The translations under genes and the position numbers were made by a program. The notes under the pieces were generated by a model. That model was given only the letters and a program-made list of their open reading frames with translations, was not told the origin of the DNA and did not search any database. Shown piece by piece: positions 1 to 7,081 of a stretch of DNA of 64,000 bases (position 1 is its first letter; each line of letters starts with the position of its first letter). This DNA comes from Bacteroidota bacterium. GTDB taxonomy: Bacteria; Bacteroidota; Bacteroidia; B-17B0; Aurantibacillaceae. The stretch lies in contig JAHEYF010000013.1 of NCBI GenBank assembly GCA_023251755.1, positions 1 to 64,000 of the forward strand, in the 5' to 3' direction.

Positions 1-389
1 GATACAGCTGCTGTATGCATATTGGCGTATGCAACGGATGCAAAGGGCCTTATAAAACGAATTTCGGTTTCAATGCTTTTTCCTTCTACAATGCTTTTAA
101 TTTCCTGTTCGCCTTCACCTGCTTTTTTATTTCCGTTCCAGGCGTAAATAAATCCTACTGTTCCGTCGGTTCCTTTGAATTCTTTTTTCATACCGGGGTC
201 CACCATTACCCACTTGTTAAAGTTGTCCTGGTTTTTGAGTTGTTTTATATAGTCAAAAACTTTTTGCAGGGGTGCGTTGATGATGATTTCACAATGGATA
301 GTGTAGTCCTTTTTTATAAAAAGCGCAATGATGAAGAGCAGGGATATGGCACCTGCCAATACAAGTAAAATGATGATGAAGATATTCAT
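1..389 (-). CDS. SRPBCC/polyketide cyclase-like protein, 3' end cut by window edge
   Basis: I translated the minus strand from an ATG at 389; the frame stays open to base 1, so the C-terminus lies outside the window. The first roughly 23 residues form one hydrophobic segment (MNIFIIILLVLAGAISLLF), a membrane anchor or uncleaved signal. A segment like a START/SRPBCC ligand-binding fold follows: an APLQKVFDYIKQLKNQDNFNKW helix region, then strand-rich sequence with GTVGFIYAWNG and a GEGEQEIK motif. Bacteroidota proteins of this build are usually called polyketide cyclase/SRPBCC or AHSA1-like. The ligand is unknown. No partner gene is visible because the downstream side is missing. The family call rests on pattern recognition; the start is well supported by the anchor. 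Confidence 0.75.
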   Translation of the reverse strand, partial: MNIFIIILLVLAGAISLLFIIALFIKKDYTIHCEIIINAPLQKVFDYIKQLKNQDNFNKWVMVDPGMKKEFKGTDGTVGFIYAWNGNKKAGEGEQEIKSIVEGKSIETEIRFIRPFASVAYANMHTAAV

Positions 390-579
390 TGAAATTGTTT
401 TTTAATTGTTGTTTTGATTTTAATTGCAGGTTAAATCAGGTTTGTTGCTTGCAGCTTATATGGCCGCAATACAATCTTTATCGAAACTAAGTTAATTAAT
501 TTATACACCCAAATACTTAAAGAGGAATGGGCAAGGAAAGTTATCTCATAAACTAATTAAACTGAAGAAAAAGACAGGA

Positions 580-2022
580 TTAGTTTACAATTAATTTGCC
601 TTTGCAATTGGTTTGTTGTTGAATATTTGTTAGCTCGTAAAAGTAAATACCCGGGGCTAAATTATTTTTTGGAAGTATAATTTGTTGTTGAAAAACAGGA
701 AAGGAAGCATATACCTTGCCTATGCAATCAAAAAGCCTGAACATAAAATGATCGGCTTGATTGTAATTGCTGAAGGTAATTGTAGTGTATTCTGAAAAGG
801 GATTGGGATAAATGCTGATTGGGTTGTTGTCGTTTTTTAGTAGTTGCAGGCTTGTAGGCAAAGGCTCACAAATAAAAGGAGTTCCCCAGGTAACAGCGCC
901 TTTTTTATAATAAACCAGTTTAAAATAATTGGCGGGGTAATAATCTACTGTGTAATAACCACCGCCCAAACCGTCTAAATAGGTGTAATGGGAGGGTAAA
1001 TAACCTGTTAACATTTCTTTCCAGCAAATGGGGGGAATATATTGGTAATAAATATACAGGTCTTTTTGTCTTACATGATGCGTTTGATTTATGGATGCAA
1101 TAGAATAACCGTTTAAGCTCGATAAGGGCTCGTAGGGCAACTGGCTCATAAATCGATTTTTGGAAAGTATAATTTTTTCGGTTGAGGTGTCGGCACTCAC
1201 AATGGTGTCGATGTGAAAGGGAGTTGAAATATTCCTGATTTCGGTTTGGCATTTTTCATAGGTATAGGTGAGCGTATCCTGGTTGAGGGAAATTGTTTTG
1301 GAAAGGATTTTTTTGACCGTGTTTTTATAAGAAAAGTGAGAGGGGCTGAATGGGTCCTGGTAATGGTCTTCAAAATGAAATTCGTCGCCAATAGCGTAAT
1401 TAAAAATACCGGCGGCCGTTAAATTTAATGCTGCGGTTAATGAACAGGCAACTGTATCGTAAGGAAATTTTTTAAAATTCAGGGTTTTAATCCATCCGTG
1501 GTTTTGGGAAAAGGATAGTGTGGTTCCATTGATAATGTTTGGAACGACCACATTTGAACTGTTTTTTGCCTGCAGGGAAATGGTTTTTACACTGTCGGGA
1601 ATGCCCATTGCGCTTTGTAAATTTATGCCCGACACTGTGGCCTGGATGTAATTGCCATTTGTGAAAGCAAACATTTTCCAGTTGTTATTGAGGGCGGCCC
1701 CGGGCTGAATGAAGATGCTATCGTGATTGGCGTTAAAAAACACGTAGTTTCCATTGTTGTTAGCAATAATTTTATGACCCAGCCAGGATGAATCGCCTAA
1801 CATCAGCTGGCAATTGGTACTATATGCCGGAGATAATATTTTGTAAGGGAATAAAAGGGTATCGCTACCCACAATAGCCGTTGAATCTATCCGGATGGAA
1901 TAAAGGCGGGCCTGGCTGTCGATAAAATTGTTTGTTGAGCTTGCTGTGATTAAACGATAGTTTTGGGCGCAACAAAATGCCGAAAGGCTTATTAGTAAAC
2001 AAAGGAGTGTGTATTTTTTCAT
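580..2022 (-). CDS. Secreted T9SS-sorted protein of unknown function
   Basis: A 480-residue secreted protein. The N-terminus MKKYTLLCLLISLSAFCCAQ is a signal peptide ending at a typical Bacteroidota AQ cleavage site. Residues of about 395-480 form a type IX secretion sorting domain: the ISIYPNPFSEYTTITF motif, a central FDCIGKVY strand, and an APGIYFYEL-like strand near the end. The middle 370 residues have no motif I recognise; they are rich in aromatic and Ser/Thr residues, and a DGLGGGYYTVDYY stretch lies near residue 350. It is probably a cell-surface or released protein. It stands alone, about 190 bp from the SRPBCC gene and head-to-head with the leader region at 2.25 kb. Function cannot be assigned. 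Confidence 0.85.
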   Translation of the reverse strand: MKKYTLLCLLISLSAFCCAQNYRLITASSTNNFIDSQARLYSIRIDSTAIVGSDTLLFPYKILSPAYSTNCQLMLGDSSWLGHKIIANNNGNYVFFNANHDSIFIQPGAALNNNWKMFAFTNGNYIQATVSGINLQSAMGIPDSVKTISLQAKNSSNVVVPNIINGTTLSFSQNHGWIKTLNFKKFPYDTVACSLTAALNLTAAGIFNYAIGDEFHFEDHYQDPFSPSHFSYKNTVKKILSKTISLNQDTLTYTYEKCQTEIRNISTPFHIDTIVSADTSTEKIILSKNRFMSQLPYEPLSSLNGYSIASINQTHHVRQKDLYIYYQYIPPICWKEMLTGYLPSHYTYLDGLGGGYYTVDYYPANYFKLVYYKKGAVTWGTPFICEPLPTSLQLLKNDNNPISIYPNPFSEYTTITFSNYNQADHFMFRLFDCIGKVYASFPVFQQQIILPKNNLAPGIYFYELTNIQQQTNCKGKLIVN

Positions 2023-2250
2023 GTTTATATTTTTGCGTCTTAGTCTGTTTACCTCAATATGCGTTAGGTGCCTAAGGTAAAAAAATAATGCGAATGTCCC
2101 TTAACTACTTTTTTATGGCGGAATCACTATCAGCGAACAGGAGAGAGGGAAATTATATCCGGGGCAAGGGGGGCTTATTATTGAATTTATGTGTAATCAA
2201 AGGGAGAATTCCAAAAAATGTCAGCCACTGTTAAAAATTAAGTCAGACGT

Positions 2251-2280
2251 TTTGATTTTTAAATTGTTTATTTATATTTG
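2251..2280 (+). promoter_or_regulatory. Bacteroidota-type promoter (-33 TTTG, -7 TATATTTG)
   Basis: TTTG at 2251-2254 and TATATTTG at 2273-2280 match the phylum's -33 TTTG and -7 TAnnTTTG elements, with 18 bases between them, close to the usual 19-21. The next start codon downstream on this strand that I trust is at 2792, so a transcript from here would carry a leader of about 500 nt containing the hairpin at 2322 and the 21-bp array. Not tested experimentally. Confidence 0.5.
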
Positions 2281-2321
2281 CCCCCGAATTTTAGTTTTTT
2301 TTTGTTTTAAATGTATTGTAT

Positions 2322-2361
2322 AAAGGCCGGGCACCACTGGTGATTCAACCACCCAGGCTTT
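2322..2361 (+). other. Potential structured leader RNA hairpin
   Basis: About 40 nt downstream of the promoter at 2251-2280 the sequence can fold into a bulged outer stem: AAAG(G)CC-GGG at 2322-2331 pairs with CCC(A)GG-CTTT at 2352-2361. It encloses a small inner hairpin, CACCA/TGGTG, at about 2332-2342. This is base pairing worked out by eye. It matches no riboswitch family I know. It lies in the leader that also carries the 21-bp array. Confidence 0.3.
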
Positions 2362-2439
2362 GAAGGTTAAACAAGGAAGAAAACAATTTTTGTTAAACGG
2401 TATTTCGCCGGTTTTATGCTGAATTTATTGTTTGTTGCT

Positions 2440-2691
2440 TTGAATTTGTTATCGAAACTGCTTCAATGACAGTTTATGATCGTTCAAATGCCATCGGGCT
2501 TGATTCAAATGCCGTTTGGTTTTGTTCAAAGGTCATCGAAACTGCTTCAATGACAGTTTATGATCGTTCAAATTCCATCAGGCTTGATTCAAATACCGTT
2601 TGGTTTTGTTCAAAGGTCATCGTAACTGTTACAATGGCAGTTTTGCTTTGTTCGAAGACCGTCGTACTTGCTTCAAAGGCCAATGAAAATA
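2440..2691 (+). repeat. 21-bp tandem repeat array, 12 degenerate units with an 84-bp higher-order period
   Basis: From 2440 to 2691 the sequence divides into twelve consecutive 21-bp units, each beginning near TTCAA (for example 2482-2502, 2503-2523 and 2524-2544). A possible thirteenth, weaker unit lies at 2419-2439. Units 2461-2544 and 2545-2628 form an 84-bp four-unit block repeated with only about four or five substitutions. Because 21 is a multiple of three, one frame (2466-2702) is open throughout and reads as a heptapeptide repeat with Ser at the seventh position. The array ends about 100 bp before the start codon at 2792. Confidence 0.9.
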
Positions 2692-2702
2692 CTGTAGTTT
2701 GA
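2466..2702 (+). CDS. Possible small protein made of heptapeptide repeats (78 aa)
   Basis: The only open frame across the 21-bp array encodes consecutive heptapeptides such as MTVYDRS, NAIGLDS, NAVWFCS, KVIETAS, with position 7 nearly always Ser and hydrophobic residues at positions 2 and 3. This frame has no stop while the other plus frames do, which could reflect selection for coding or simply a 21-bp period lacking stops. No convincing ribosome binding site precedes 2466. If translated it would be an upstream peptide in the leader of the gene at 2792. I treat it as a candidate only. Confidence 0.25.
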   Translation: MTVYDRSNAIGLDSNAVWFCSKVIETASMTVYDRSNSIRLDSNTVWFCSKVIVTVTMAVLLCSKTVVLASKANENTVV

Positions 2703-2791
2703 ATTTAAACCTGCTCATTTGGCATTGCCCTGCACTGAGTTTGAGCATTGGAACACAGGAAAGAAGATTATAAACCCTAAAACCATAAATT

Positions 2792-3694
2792 ATGAACAGA
2801 AACCAGATCAATGAATTAAACATGTACGATGTAGTAGAACAATTACTTAATGCCAACACCGCCATTTGGGTGGCCAATGTAGCGGTAAACGCCACCTTTA
2901 CTACGTTTACCAGCCATGTAAATGCAATAAACGCCAACGACACGGTGCAAAAAACAAGTAGTATAGGTACCACCCAAAGTAAGGAGAATGCAAGACAGGC
3001 TATGACAACTGCAGCTGTTGCCACGCTTAATGCGGGCAAGGCTTATGCTTCGGCCACAAGCAATGCCATACTATTTGATGTGATGAGCATTACTAAAAGC
3101 GAAATAACAAGGGCTGCGGACACCGATGCGGATGATATTTGCCAGAACATACACGATGCCCTGCAGCCCTATATTGCTAACACCACGGCTTATGGGGCAA
3201 CAGCGGCCAGTTTAACCAATTTACAAACCTTAATAAATACCTATAGTTCATTTATTGGCAAACCGGCTTTGCAAAAAAGCATAGTGAGCAATGCCACCCT
3301 CAGCCTGGCCCAGCACTTTACAGCAGCCAATGCCTTGCTTAAAAACCAATTAGACCCTTTAATGGCCCAGTACCAAAACACGAACCCGGGCTTTTACAAC
3401 CAGTACCAGAGTGTAAGGGTTATAAACGACATAGGGCACCGGCACACGGTTACCCTCACAGGTTTTGTGTACGATACCCGCGGCCATGCCCTAACAGGTG
3501 CAGAGGTTGAACTGAGCGGTTTGGCCACACATAGTAAAACCACAAATGCCACCGGCGAATACCGCTTTACCCGCCTGCAAACCGGCACTTATACGCTTAC
3601 GGTAAGTGCAGGGGGCCTGCAAACACAAACAAGAAGTTTTAGTGTAATAAAAAATGAAACTATACACAATGATTTTACACTGCTGCCGGCTTAA
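2792..3694 (+). CDS. Helical protein with C-terminal carboxypeptidase regulatory-like domain
   Basis: A 300-residue protein without a signal peptide. Residues 1-215 are Ala/Thr/Asn-rich and predicted helical, with no family I recognise. Residues of about 222-300 look like a carboxypeptidase regulatory-like (CarboxypepD_reg, Ig-like) domain: VTLTGFVYDTRGHALTGAEV, then GLATHSKTTNATGEYRF and LQTGTYTLTVSAGG. Such domains are usually extracytoplasmic in Bacteroidota, so the lack of a signal peptide is odd. The gene follows a 500-nt leader with a hairpin and a 21-bp tandem array. A run of palindromic repeats starts 9 bp after its stop codon. Its role is unknown; the helical part may mediate oligomerisation. 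Confidence 0.8.
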   Translation: MNRNQINELNMYDVVEQLLNANTAIWVANVAVNATFTTFTSHVNAINANDTVQKTSSIGTTQSKENARQAMTTAAVATLNAGKAYASATSNAILFDVMSITKSEITRAADTDADDICQNIHDALQPYIANTTAYGATAASLTNLQTLINTYSSFIGKPALQKSIVSNATLSLAQHFTAANALLKNQLDPLMAQYQNTNPGFYNQYQSVRVINDIGHRHTVTLTGFVYDTRGHALTGAEVELSGLATHSKTTNATGEYRFTRLQTGTYTLTVSAGGLQTQTRSFSVIKNETIHNDFTLLPA

Positions 3695-3702
3695 ACTAAA
3701 GG

Positions 3703-4386
3703 TCGCTCCTACGGAGCTTGAAAAAATTAAATGATGGGTTTTCTACCAATAGTTGGCTCCTAACGGAGCCTGGTCCCGGTTCCGGATGAATGAAGTAATA
3801 GGTAGAAAGAGTAAAATTCTTTTTCAATGATTGGTTCTAATGAAGCCACAATCCCAGTTTCGTTGGAACTAACTATTGGTATAAAGGTTAAACATATAGA
3901 ATAAAGCCCTGTAAGGGTGACCTATTTTTGATCGCTCCTACGGAGCTTGGGTTTTTGGTGATGGGTTTTCTACCAATAGTCGGCTCCTACCGGAGCCTGA
4001 TCCTGGTTCCGGATGAATGAATTACAGGTAGAAAGATTAATTTCTTTTTTAATGATTGGCTCCTAAAGGAGCCATAATTACAGTTCCGTAGGAACGAACT
4101 ATTGGTAGAAAGGTTAAACATATAGAATAAAGCCCTGTAAGGGCGACCTGTTTATGATCGCTCCTACGGAGCTTGTGGTTTGGATGATGGGTTTTCTACC
4201 AATAGTTGGCTCCTAACGGAGCCTGATCCCAGTTCCGTAGGAACGAATTATTGGTAGAAAGGTTAAATATCTTTTACCAATGATTGGCCCCTAACGGAGC
4301 TATAACTCCCAGTTCCGTAGGAACGAACTATTGGTAGAAAGGTTAAATAGATAGAGTAAAGCCCTGTAAGGGCGGCCTATTTGTGA
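3703..4386 (+). repeat. Three tandem ~226-bp units, each with four palindromes
   Basis: Units begin at 3703, 3932 and 4158 and are 226-229 bp long. Each contains, in order, a GCTCCTACGGAGC palindrome, the flank TTTTCTACCAATAG, a GGCTCCTAACGGAGCC palindrome, a second GGCTCC..GGAGCC-type palindrome, a GTTCCGTAGGAAC palindrome followed by the inverted flank CTATTGGTAGAAA, and an AGCCCTGTAAGGGCGACC palindrome. Every unit is therefore a nested inverted repeat. A fourth copy lies at 4985, on the other side of the TnpA gene. This resembles REP/BIME arrays kept by Y1 transposases. Confidence 0.9.
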
Positions 4387-4512
4387 TAATAATAAAATGT
4401 AAAAACAAGTGTCTACCCTTTGTTAAGATTTTCTGACACGAATTAAGGTTTAACTAAATGTAATTTTAACTATACTCCGGTAACCAACGGAATTGGTTTT
4501 TAATTTAACAGT

Positions 4513-4980
4513 ATGAATATGCCCAATACCTATACCCAATTACATATACAAATAGTGTTTGCGGTTAAAGGTCGCGAAAACCTGATTTTGAAAAGCAATC
4601 GCGATGAATTGCAAAAATACATAAGCGGAATTGTGAGCAACAGGGGGCAAAAATTGTTGGCCATATTTTGTATGCCCGATCACACACATTTATTAATTGG
4701 ATTAAAACCCAATATTGCCATTTCAGATTTGGTAAGGGATATTAAAGCGGGGTCGTCGAAGTTTATTAATGAACAAAAATGGGTAAAGGTAAAGTTTAAT
4801 TGGCAAGAAGGTTTTGGAGCATTTTCGTATGGCAAAAGCCAAACAGATAGTGTAATAAAATACATTTTAAACCAGGAGGAGCATCACCGGAAAATAACAT
4901 TTAGGGAGGAGTATCTACAGTTTTTAGAAAAGTTTGAAATTGAATACGATAAAAAATATTTGTTTGAGTTTATTGAATAA
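4513..4980 (+). CDS. tnpA: IS200/IS605-family Y1 transposase (TnpA)
   Basis: A 155-residue protein of normal TnpA length. The HUH metal-binding motif is at His57-x-His59 in CMPDHTHLLIGL, and the catalytic tyrosine is probably Tyr117 in VIKYILNQEEHH. The segments DLVRDIKAGSSKFINE and GFGAFSYGKSQ are characteristic of the Bacteroidota branch of the family. Such enzymes cut and join single-stranded DNA next to hairpins and need no inverted terminal repeats. There is no accessory TnpB. The gene sits between the third and fourth copies of a four-palindrome repeat, starting about 126 bp after one and ending 4 bp before the next. All catalytic residues are present, so it may be active. Confidence 0.93.
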   Translation: MNMPNTYTQLHIQIVFAVKGRENLILKSNRDELQKYISGIVSNRGQKLLAIFCMPDHTHLLIGLKPNIAISDLVRDIKAGSSKFINEQKWVKVKFNWQEGFGAFSYGKSQTDSVIKYILNQEEHHRKITFREEYLQFLEKFEIEYDKKYLFEFIE

Positions 4981-4984
4981 TACA

Positions 4985-5212
4985 GGCGGCTCCTACGGAG
5001 CTTGGGGGGGTTGGGTGATGGGTTTTCTACCAATAGTTGGCTCCTAACGGAGCCTGATTCCGGCTCCGTATGAATGAATTACAAGTAGAAAGATTAAATA
5101 TTTTTTTTGATGATTGGCTCATAACGAAGCCATAATTCCAGTTCCGTAGGAACGATCTATTGGTAGAAAAATTGAGCAAATACAATAAAGCCCTGTAAGG
5201 GCGACCTGTTAA
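4985..5212 (+). repeat. Fourth copy of the ~226-bp four-palindrome unit
   Basis: It begins with GGCTCCTACGGAGC at 4987, four bases after the TnpA stop, and runs through the same order of palindromes as the three upstream copies to AGCCCTGTAAGGGCGACC near 5191-5210. It is slightly more diverged than the others: one GGCTCC arm reads GGCTCATAACGAAGCC. Confidence 0.88.
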
Positions 5213-5247
5213 ATGTAAAAAGATAGCTGTTTATTCAATTTATGGAT

Positions 5248-5485
5248 GCTGCGCGGCACGGAAAACCTAACACACCTTCGGCGCGCAATTTCCGCGCCAA
5301 CAAGCGTGAGGGAAATATATCCGGAACAACGGGGGCACTTTCCACCCGAAAAAAAACATGCAAACAGCATTGGATTTGAGTTAATTGTAGTGTAAATGCG
5401 CTGCGCGGCACGGAAAACCTAACACACCTTCAGTACGCAATTTCCGTGAAACGTACTATAAGCAAATATATCCGGGGCAACCGGG
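5248..5485. repeat. Pair of ~85-bp direct repeats
   Basis: Copy one (about 5248-5330) and copy two (about 5400-5485) share GCTGCGCGGCACGGAAAACC, TAACACACCTTC, GCAATTTCCG and AAATATATCCGG.. in the same order and spacing. A similar AATTATATCCGGGGCAAG tail stands alone at about 2151-2167. No gene is visible here; the stretch 5213-5537 holds only these repeats and a terminator. Confidence 0.75.
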
Positions 5486-5502
5486 AGTTGAAATGGCCGG
5501 AG

Positions 5503-5539
5503 GCCAAAATAAAACAAGCTTAGCGAGGACGCTAAGCTT
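5503..5539 (-). terminator. Intrinsic terminator of the 5538-5915 gene
   Basis: A perfect 10-bp stem, AAGCTTAGCG (5516-5525) with CGCTAAGCTT (5530-5539), and loop AGGA, overlaps the stop codon of the minus-strand gene. Read on the minus strand it is followed by TTGTTTTATTTT, a T-rich tract. Confidence 0.7.
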
Positions 5540-5915
5540 AACGTGGGTTAGCTGATTTTGCACTGTCGATGCTATCAAGTTGGTTGTGAAAATTGGCCCA
5601 AAAATCCTTTCCAAATTTTTCTGTCAAATATCCCTCTACAACTTCATTATAATACTTTGTCCCGTTCAATAATTCTGTCGTTGCATTACAGCCTACATAA
5701 TTATATTTAAAACCATAGTCTTTCGCTAATCGCTGTCTAACTTGGGGCATATATGGCAACCCAATTGCTATGATTTGGATTTGTCCATTCTTAATGTCCT
5801 GTCTTGCTTTCAAAGAGTTGTAAGGCGTAAAAAATCCGAAACCTAACCGGAGCCCAAAATATAGTCCCCCAAGAAGCATAATCGTCAAAAGCCCATATAT
5901 AACTTTCCGTTTCAA
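5538..5915 (-). CDS. Small membrane-anchored protein, FEKKY-domain-like
   Basis: A protein of about 125 residues. An N-terminal hydrophobic segment (VIYGLLTIMLLGGLYFGL) is followed by a soluble domain with YGFKYNYVGCNATTELLNG and YNEVVEGYLTEKFGKDFW, which resembles small Bacteroidota proteins called FEKKY domain proteins. Their function is unknown. The start given is a TTG; no ATG lies upstream in this frame, and the next ATG (5879) would cut the membrane segment. Just upstream, 5957-6000, is a conserved attC-like half-site, so the gene may be a mobile cassette whose start lies at the cassette edge. The neighbours at 6037 and 6391 are also small minus-strand genes of unknown function. Confidence 0.7.
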   Translation of the reverse strand: MKRKVIYGLLTIMLLGGLYFGLRLGFGFFTPYNSLKARQDIKNGQIQIIAIGLPYMPQVRQRLAKDYGFKYNYVGCNATTELLNGTKYYNEVVEGYLTEKFGKDFWANFHNQLDSIDSAKSANPR

Positions 5916-5956
5916 TATTCTGTTTTGTCTGTTTAACTGATATCGCTTTAAAATTG

Positions 5957-6000
5957 GCTATAACGGTTTGCAGCTTGCCGAAGGCGGGGCTTTCCAAAAT
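5957..6000 (-). other. attC-like half-site (cassette boundary B)
   Basis: On the minus strand the sequence reads GCCxCCTTCGGxxAGCxGCAAACCGTTA, closely matching the inner half of the complete inverted repeat at 6253-6389. The complementary outer half is not visible after the 6037-6231 gene, so this copy is incomplete or diverged. Confidence 0.35.
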
Positions 6001-6036
6001 TGTGAGAAACACTTTTTAATGGTTTATGACTTGTCA

Positions 6037-6231
6037 TTATTTCACAATTTTATCAATAGAACCTTTGTCTACGTGAAGCATTTCTAATATTCTTCGCGCT
6101 TTCTCTTTGTCGTTTTTAAGCGCGTTATCAAATTCGTCCATGACTCCGCTAACAAAAAGTCTTTCATTAACGGTCATTCCACCAAGTCCGTCAACTTTAT
6201 TAATTGCGTTTTGAATTTCCTCGTCAGTCAT
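6037..6231 (-). CDS. Small conserved hypothetical protein (64 aa)
   Basis: A 64-residue acidic, helical protein starting MTDEEIQNAINKVDGLGGMT and ending MLHVDKGSIDKIVK. It has no signal peptide or membrane segment, so it is cytoplasmic. The composition and the VNERLFVSGVMDEFDNALK motif look like a genuine conserved small Bacteroidota family, but I cannot name a function. It is flanked on both sides by attC-like inverted-repeat sequence, with its own ATG about 20 bp from one of them, as expected of a gene cassette. Confidence 0.75.
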   Translation of the reverse strand: MTDEEIQNAINKVDGLGGMTVNERLFVSGVMDEFDNALKNDKEKARRILEMLHVDKGSIDKIVK

Positions 6232-6252
6232 TTATGTCGGTCTGTAATAATT

Positions 6253-6389
6253 GGTACTAACGGTTTGCGGCTACCCGAAGGTGGCGATTTAGAAACACTT
6301 CACTGTCAGCAGAGCCTACACTTTGATAGAAGCAAAAAGCTTGATTTAACCACTGAACCGCCACTTTTGGGTAGGTGCTGTTATAGCAC
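6253..6389 (-). other. attC-like imperfect inverted repeat (cassette boundary A)
   Basis: The arms GCGGCTACCCGAAGGTGGCG (6267-6286) and CCGCCACTTTTGGGTAGGTG (about 6359-6378) are imperfect inverted repeats. They are bounded by CTAACGG on one side and GCTGTTATAGC on the other, about 130 bp overall. AAC/GTT-bounded imperfect palindromes of 57-141 bp are the form of integron attC sites. It lies exactly between the stop of the gene starting at 7008 and the start of the next at 6231. No integrase gene is in this window. Confidence 0.4.
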
Positions 6390-6390
6390 G

Positions 6391-7008
6391 TTATTTTATT
6401 TTGTAAATTGTCAATTCGCTTTCAGTTATTTTAACAATATTGTACTTAAAATTCCCAATACGGAGCATATTATCTTCAAGTTTCCATTTCCCTCCTTTAA
6501 TATAAACACCATCATATCTATTGGCGCAGGCAATATTTAATGTCGAATCAAGATTAAATTCCCAAGAGCAATAATTATCACCTGTTTTAATAGATTTAAA
6601 TGTCATTTCTGAAACTTCTTCTGGTGTAACACACGTGTCCTTATTTATATACCATGTTTGAATTAGTGAACTATTATCAACATGAATTTTCGGTTTAAAT
6701 ATTAATTCTGGTGAAGGATACTTTTCGTTTCCATTTAATTGTTTGAATCCGTCTTTTACAATCTGGTATTTAAATTTTGGGCCTCCAAAGTAATATCCTG
6801 TCAAACCACTGTTAAAAACTATAATACCTGTCGAGTCAGTTATAGTACTTTTTATTATTTTGTCTTTACGACCTAAATAGTTCACTTGAGCACCAGATAC
6901 AGGCACTTTAGTTGTTTCGTTAATAAGTGTCGAAGTACAATATTTGACACCTTCGCAGGAAGAAACTATAATTACTAAGATGATAAGTAAAATATGTATT
7001 GTCTTCAT
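6391..7008 (-). CDS. Putative lipoprotein with Ig-like CarboxypepD_reg region
   Basis: A 205-residue lipoprotein. The signal MKTIHILLIILVIIVSSCEG ends in an SSC lipobox with Cys18 as the probable acylated residue. Residues of about 20-80 resemble a carboxypeptidase regulatory-like repeat (TKVPVSGAQVNYLG, then STITDSTGIIVFNSGL). The C-terminal third, with GGKWKLEDNMLRIGNFKYN, looks like a lipocalin-type or copper-resistance-like beta strand end, though I cannot place it firmly. It is the third minus-strand gene in an attC-flanked group. A CRP-type palindrome lies 72 bp upstream (7080-7095). Confidence 0.75.
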   Translation of the reverse strand: MKTIHILLIILVIIVSSCEGVKYCTSTLINETTKVPVSGAQVNYLGRKDKIIKSTITDSTGIIVFNSGLTGYYFGGPKFKYQIVKDGFKQLNGNEKYPSPELIFKPKIHVDNSSLIQTWYINKDTCVTPEEVSEMTFKSIKTGDNYCSWEFNLDSTLNIACANRYDGVYIKGGKWKLEDNMLRIGNFKYNIVKITESELTIYKIK

Positions 7009-7049
7009 AATAATGTGCTATAACTTATTTATATGTGTAACGAAAACTA

Positions 7050-7081
7050 CATAAACCTAACCAGTACTGTTAGGCTTTATG
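7050..7081. other. Inverted repeat CATAAA-CCTAAC / GTTAGG-TTTATG
   Basis: CATAAACCTAAC (7050-7061 region) and GTTAGGCTTTATG (about 7069-7081) form a 12-bp stem with one bulge around a 7-nt loop. It carries the CCTAAC/GTTAGG core words of attC sites but is only 32 bp long, and it has no T-tract, so it is neither a clear attC nor a clear terminator. Confidence 0.45.

Noticed and set aside
15..368. Plus-strand 117-residue open frame
   Set aside because: It is the antisense of the SRPBCC gene; the minus-strand frame has a membrane anchor and family-like domain, the plus frame is Phe-rich without pattern.
2629..3039. 136-residue minus-strand frame
   Set aside because: Antisense to the 2792 gene and the array; repetitive codons of the other strand keep it open.
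3703..4386. CRISPR array
   Set aside because: Units are 226 bp with four palindromes and no unique spacers; no cas genes are near.
5791..6012. 73-residue minus-strand frame
   Set aside because: It runs through the attC-like half-site and overlaps the FEKKY-like gene in another frame; no conserved pattern.
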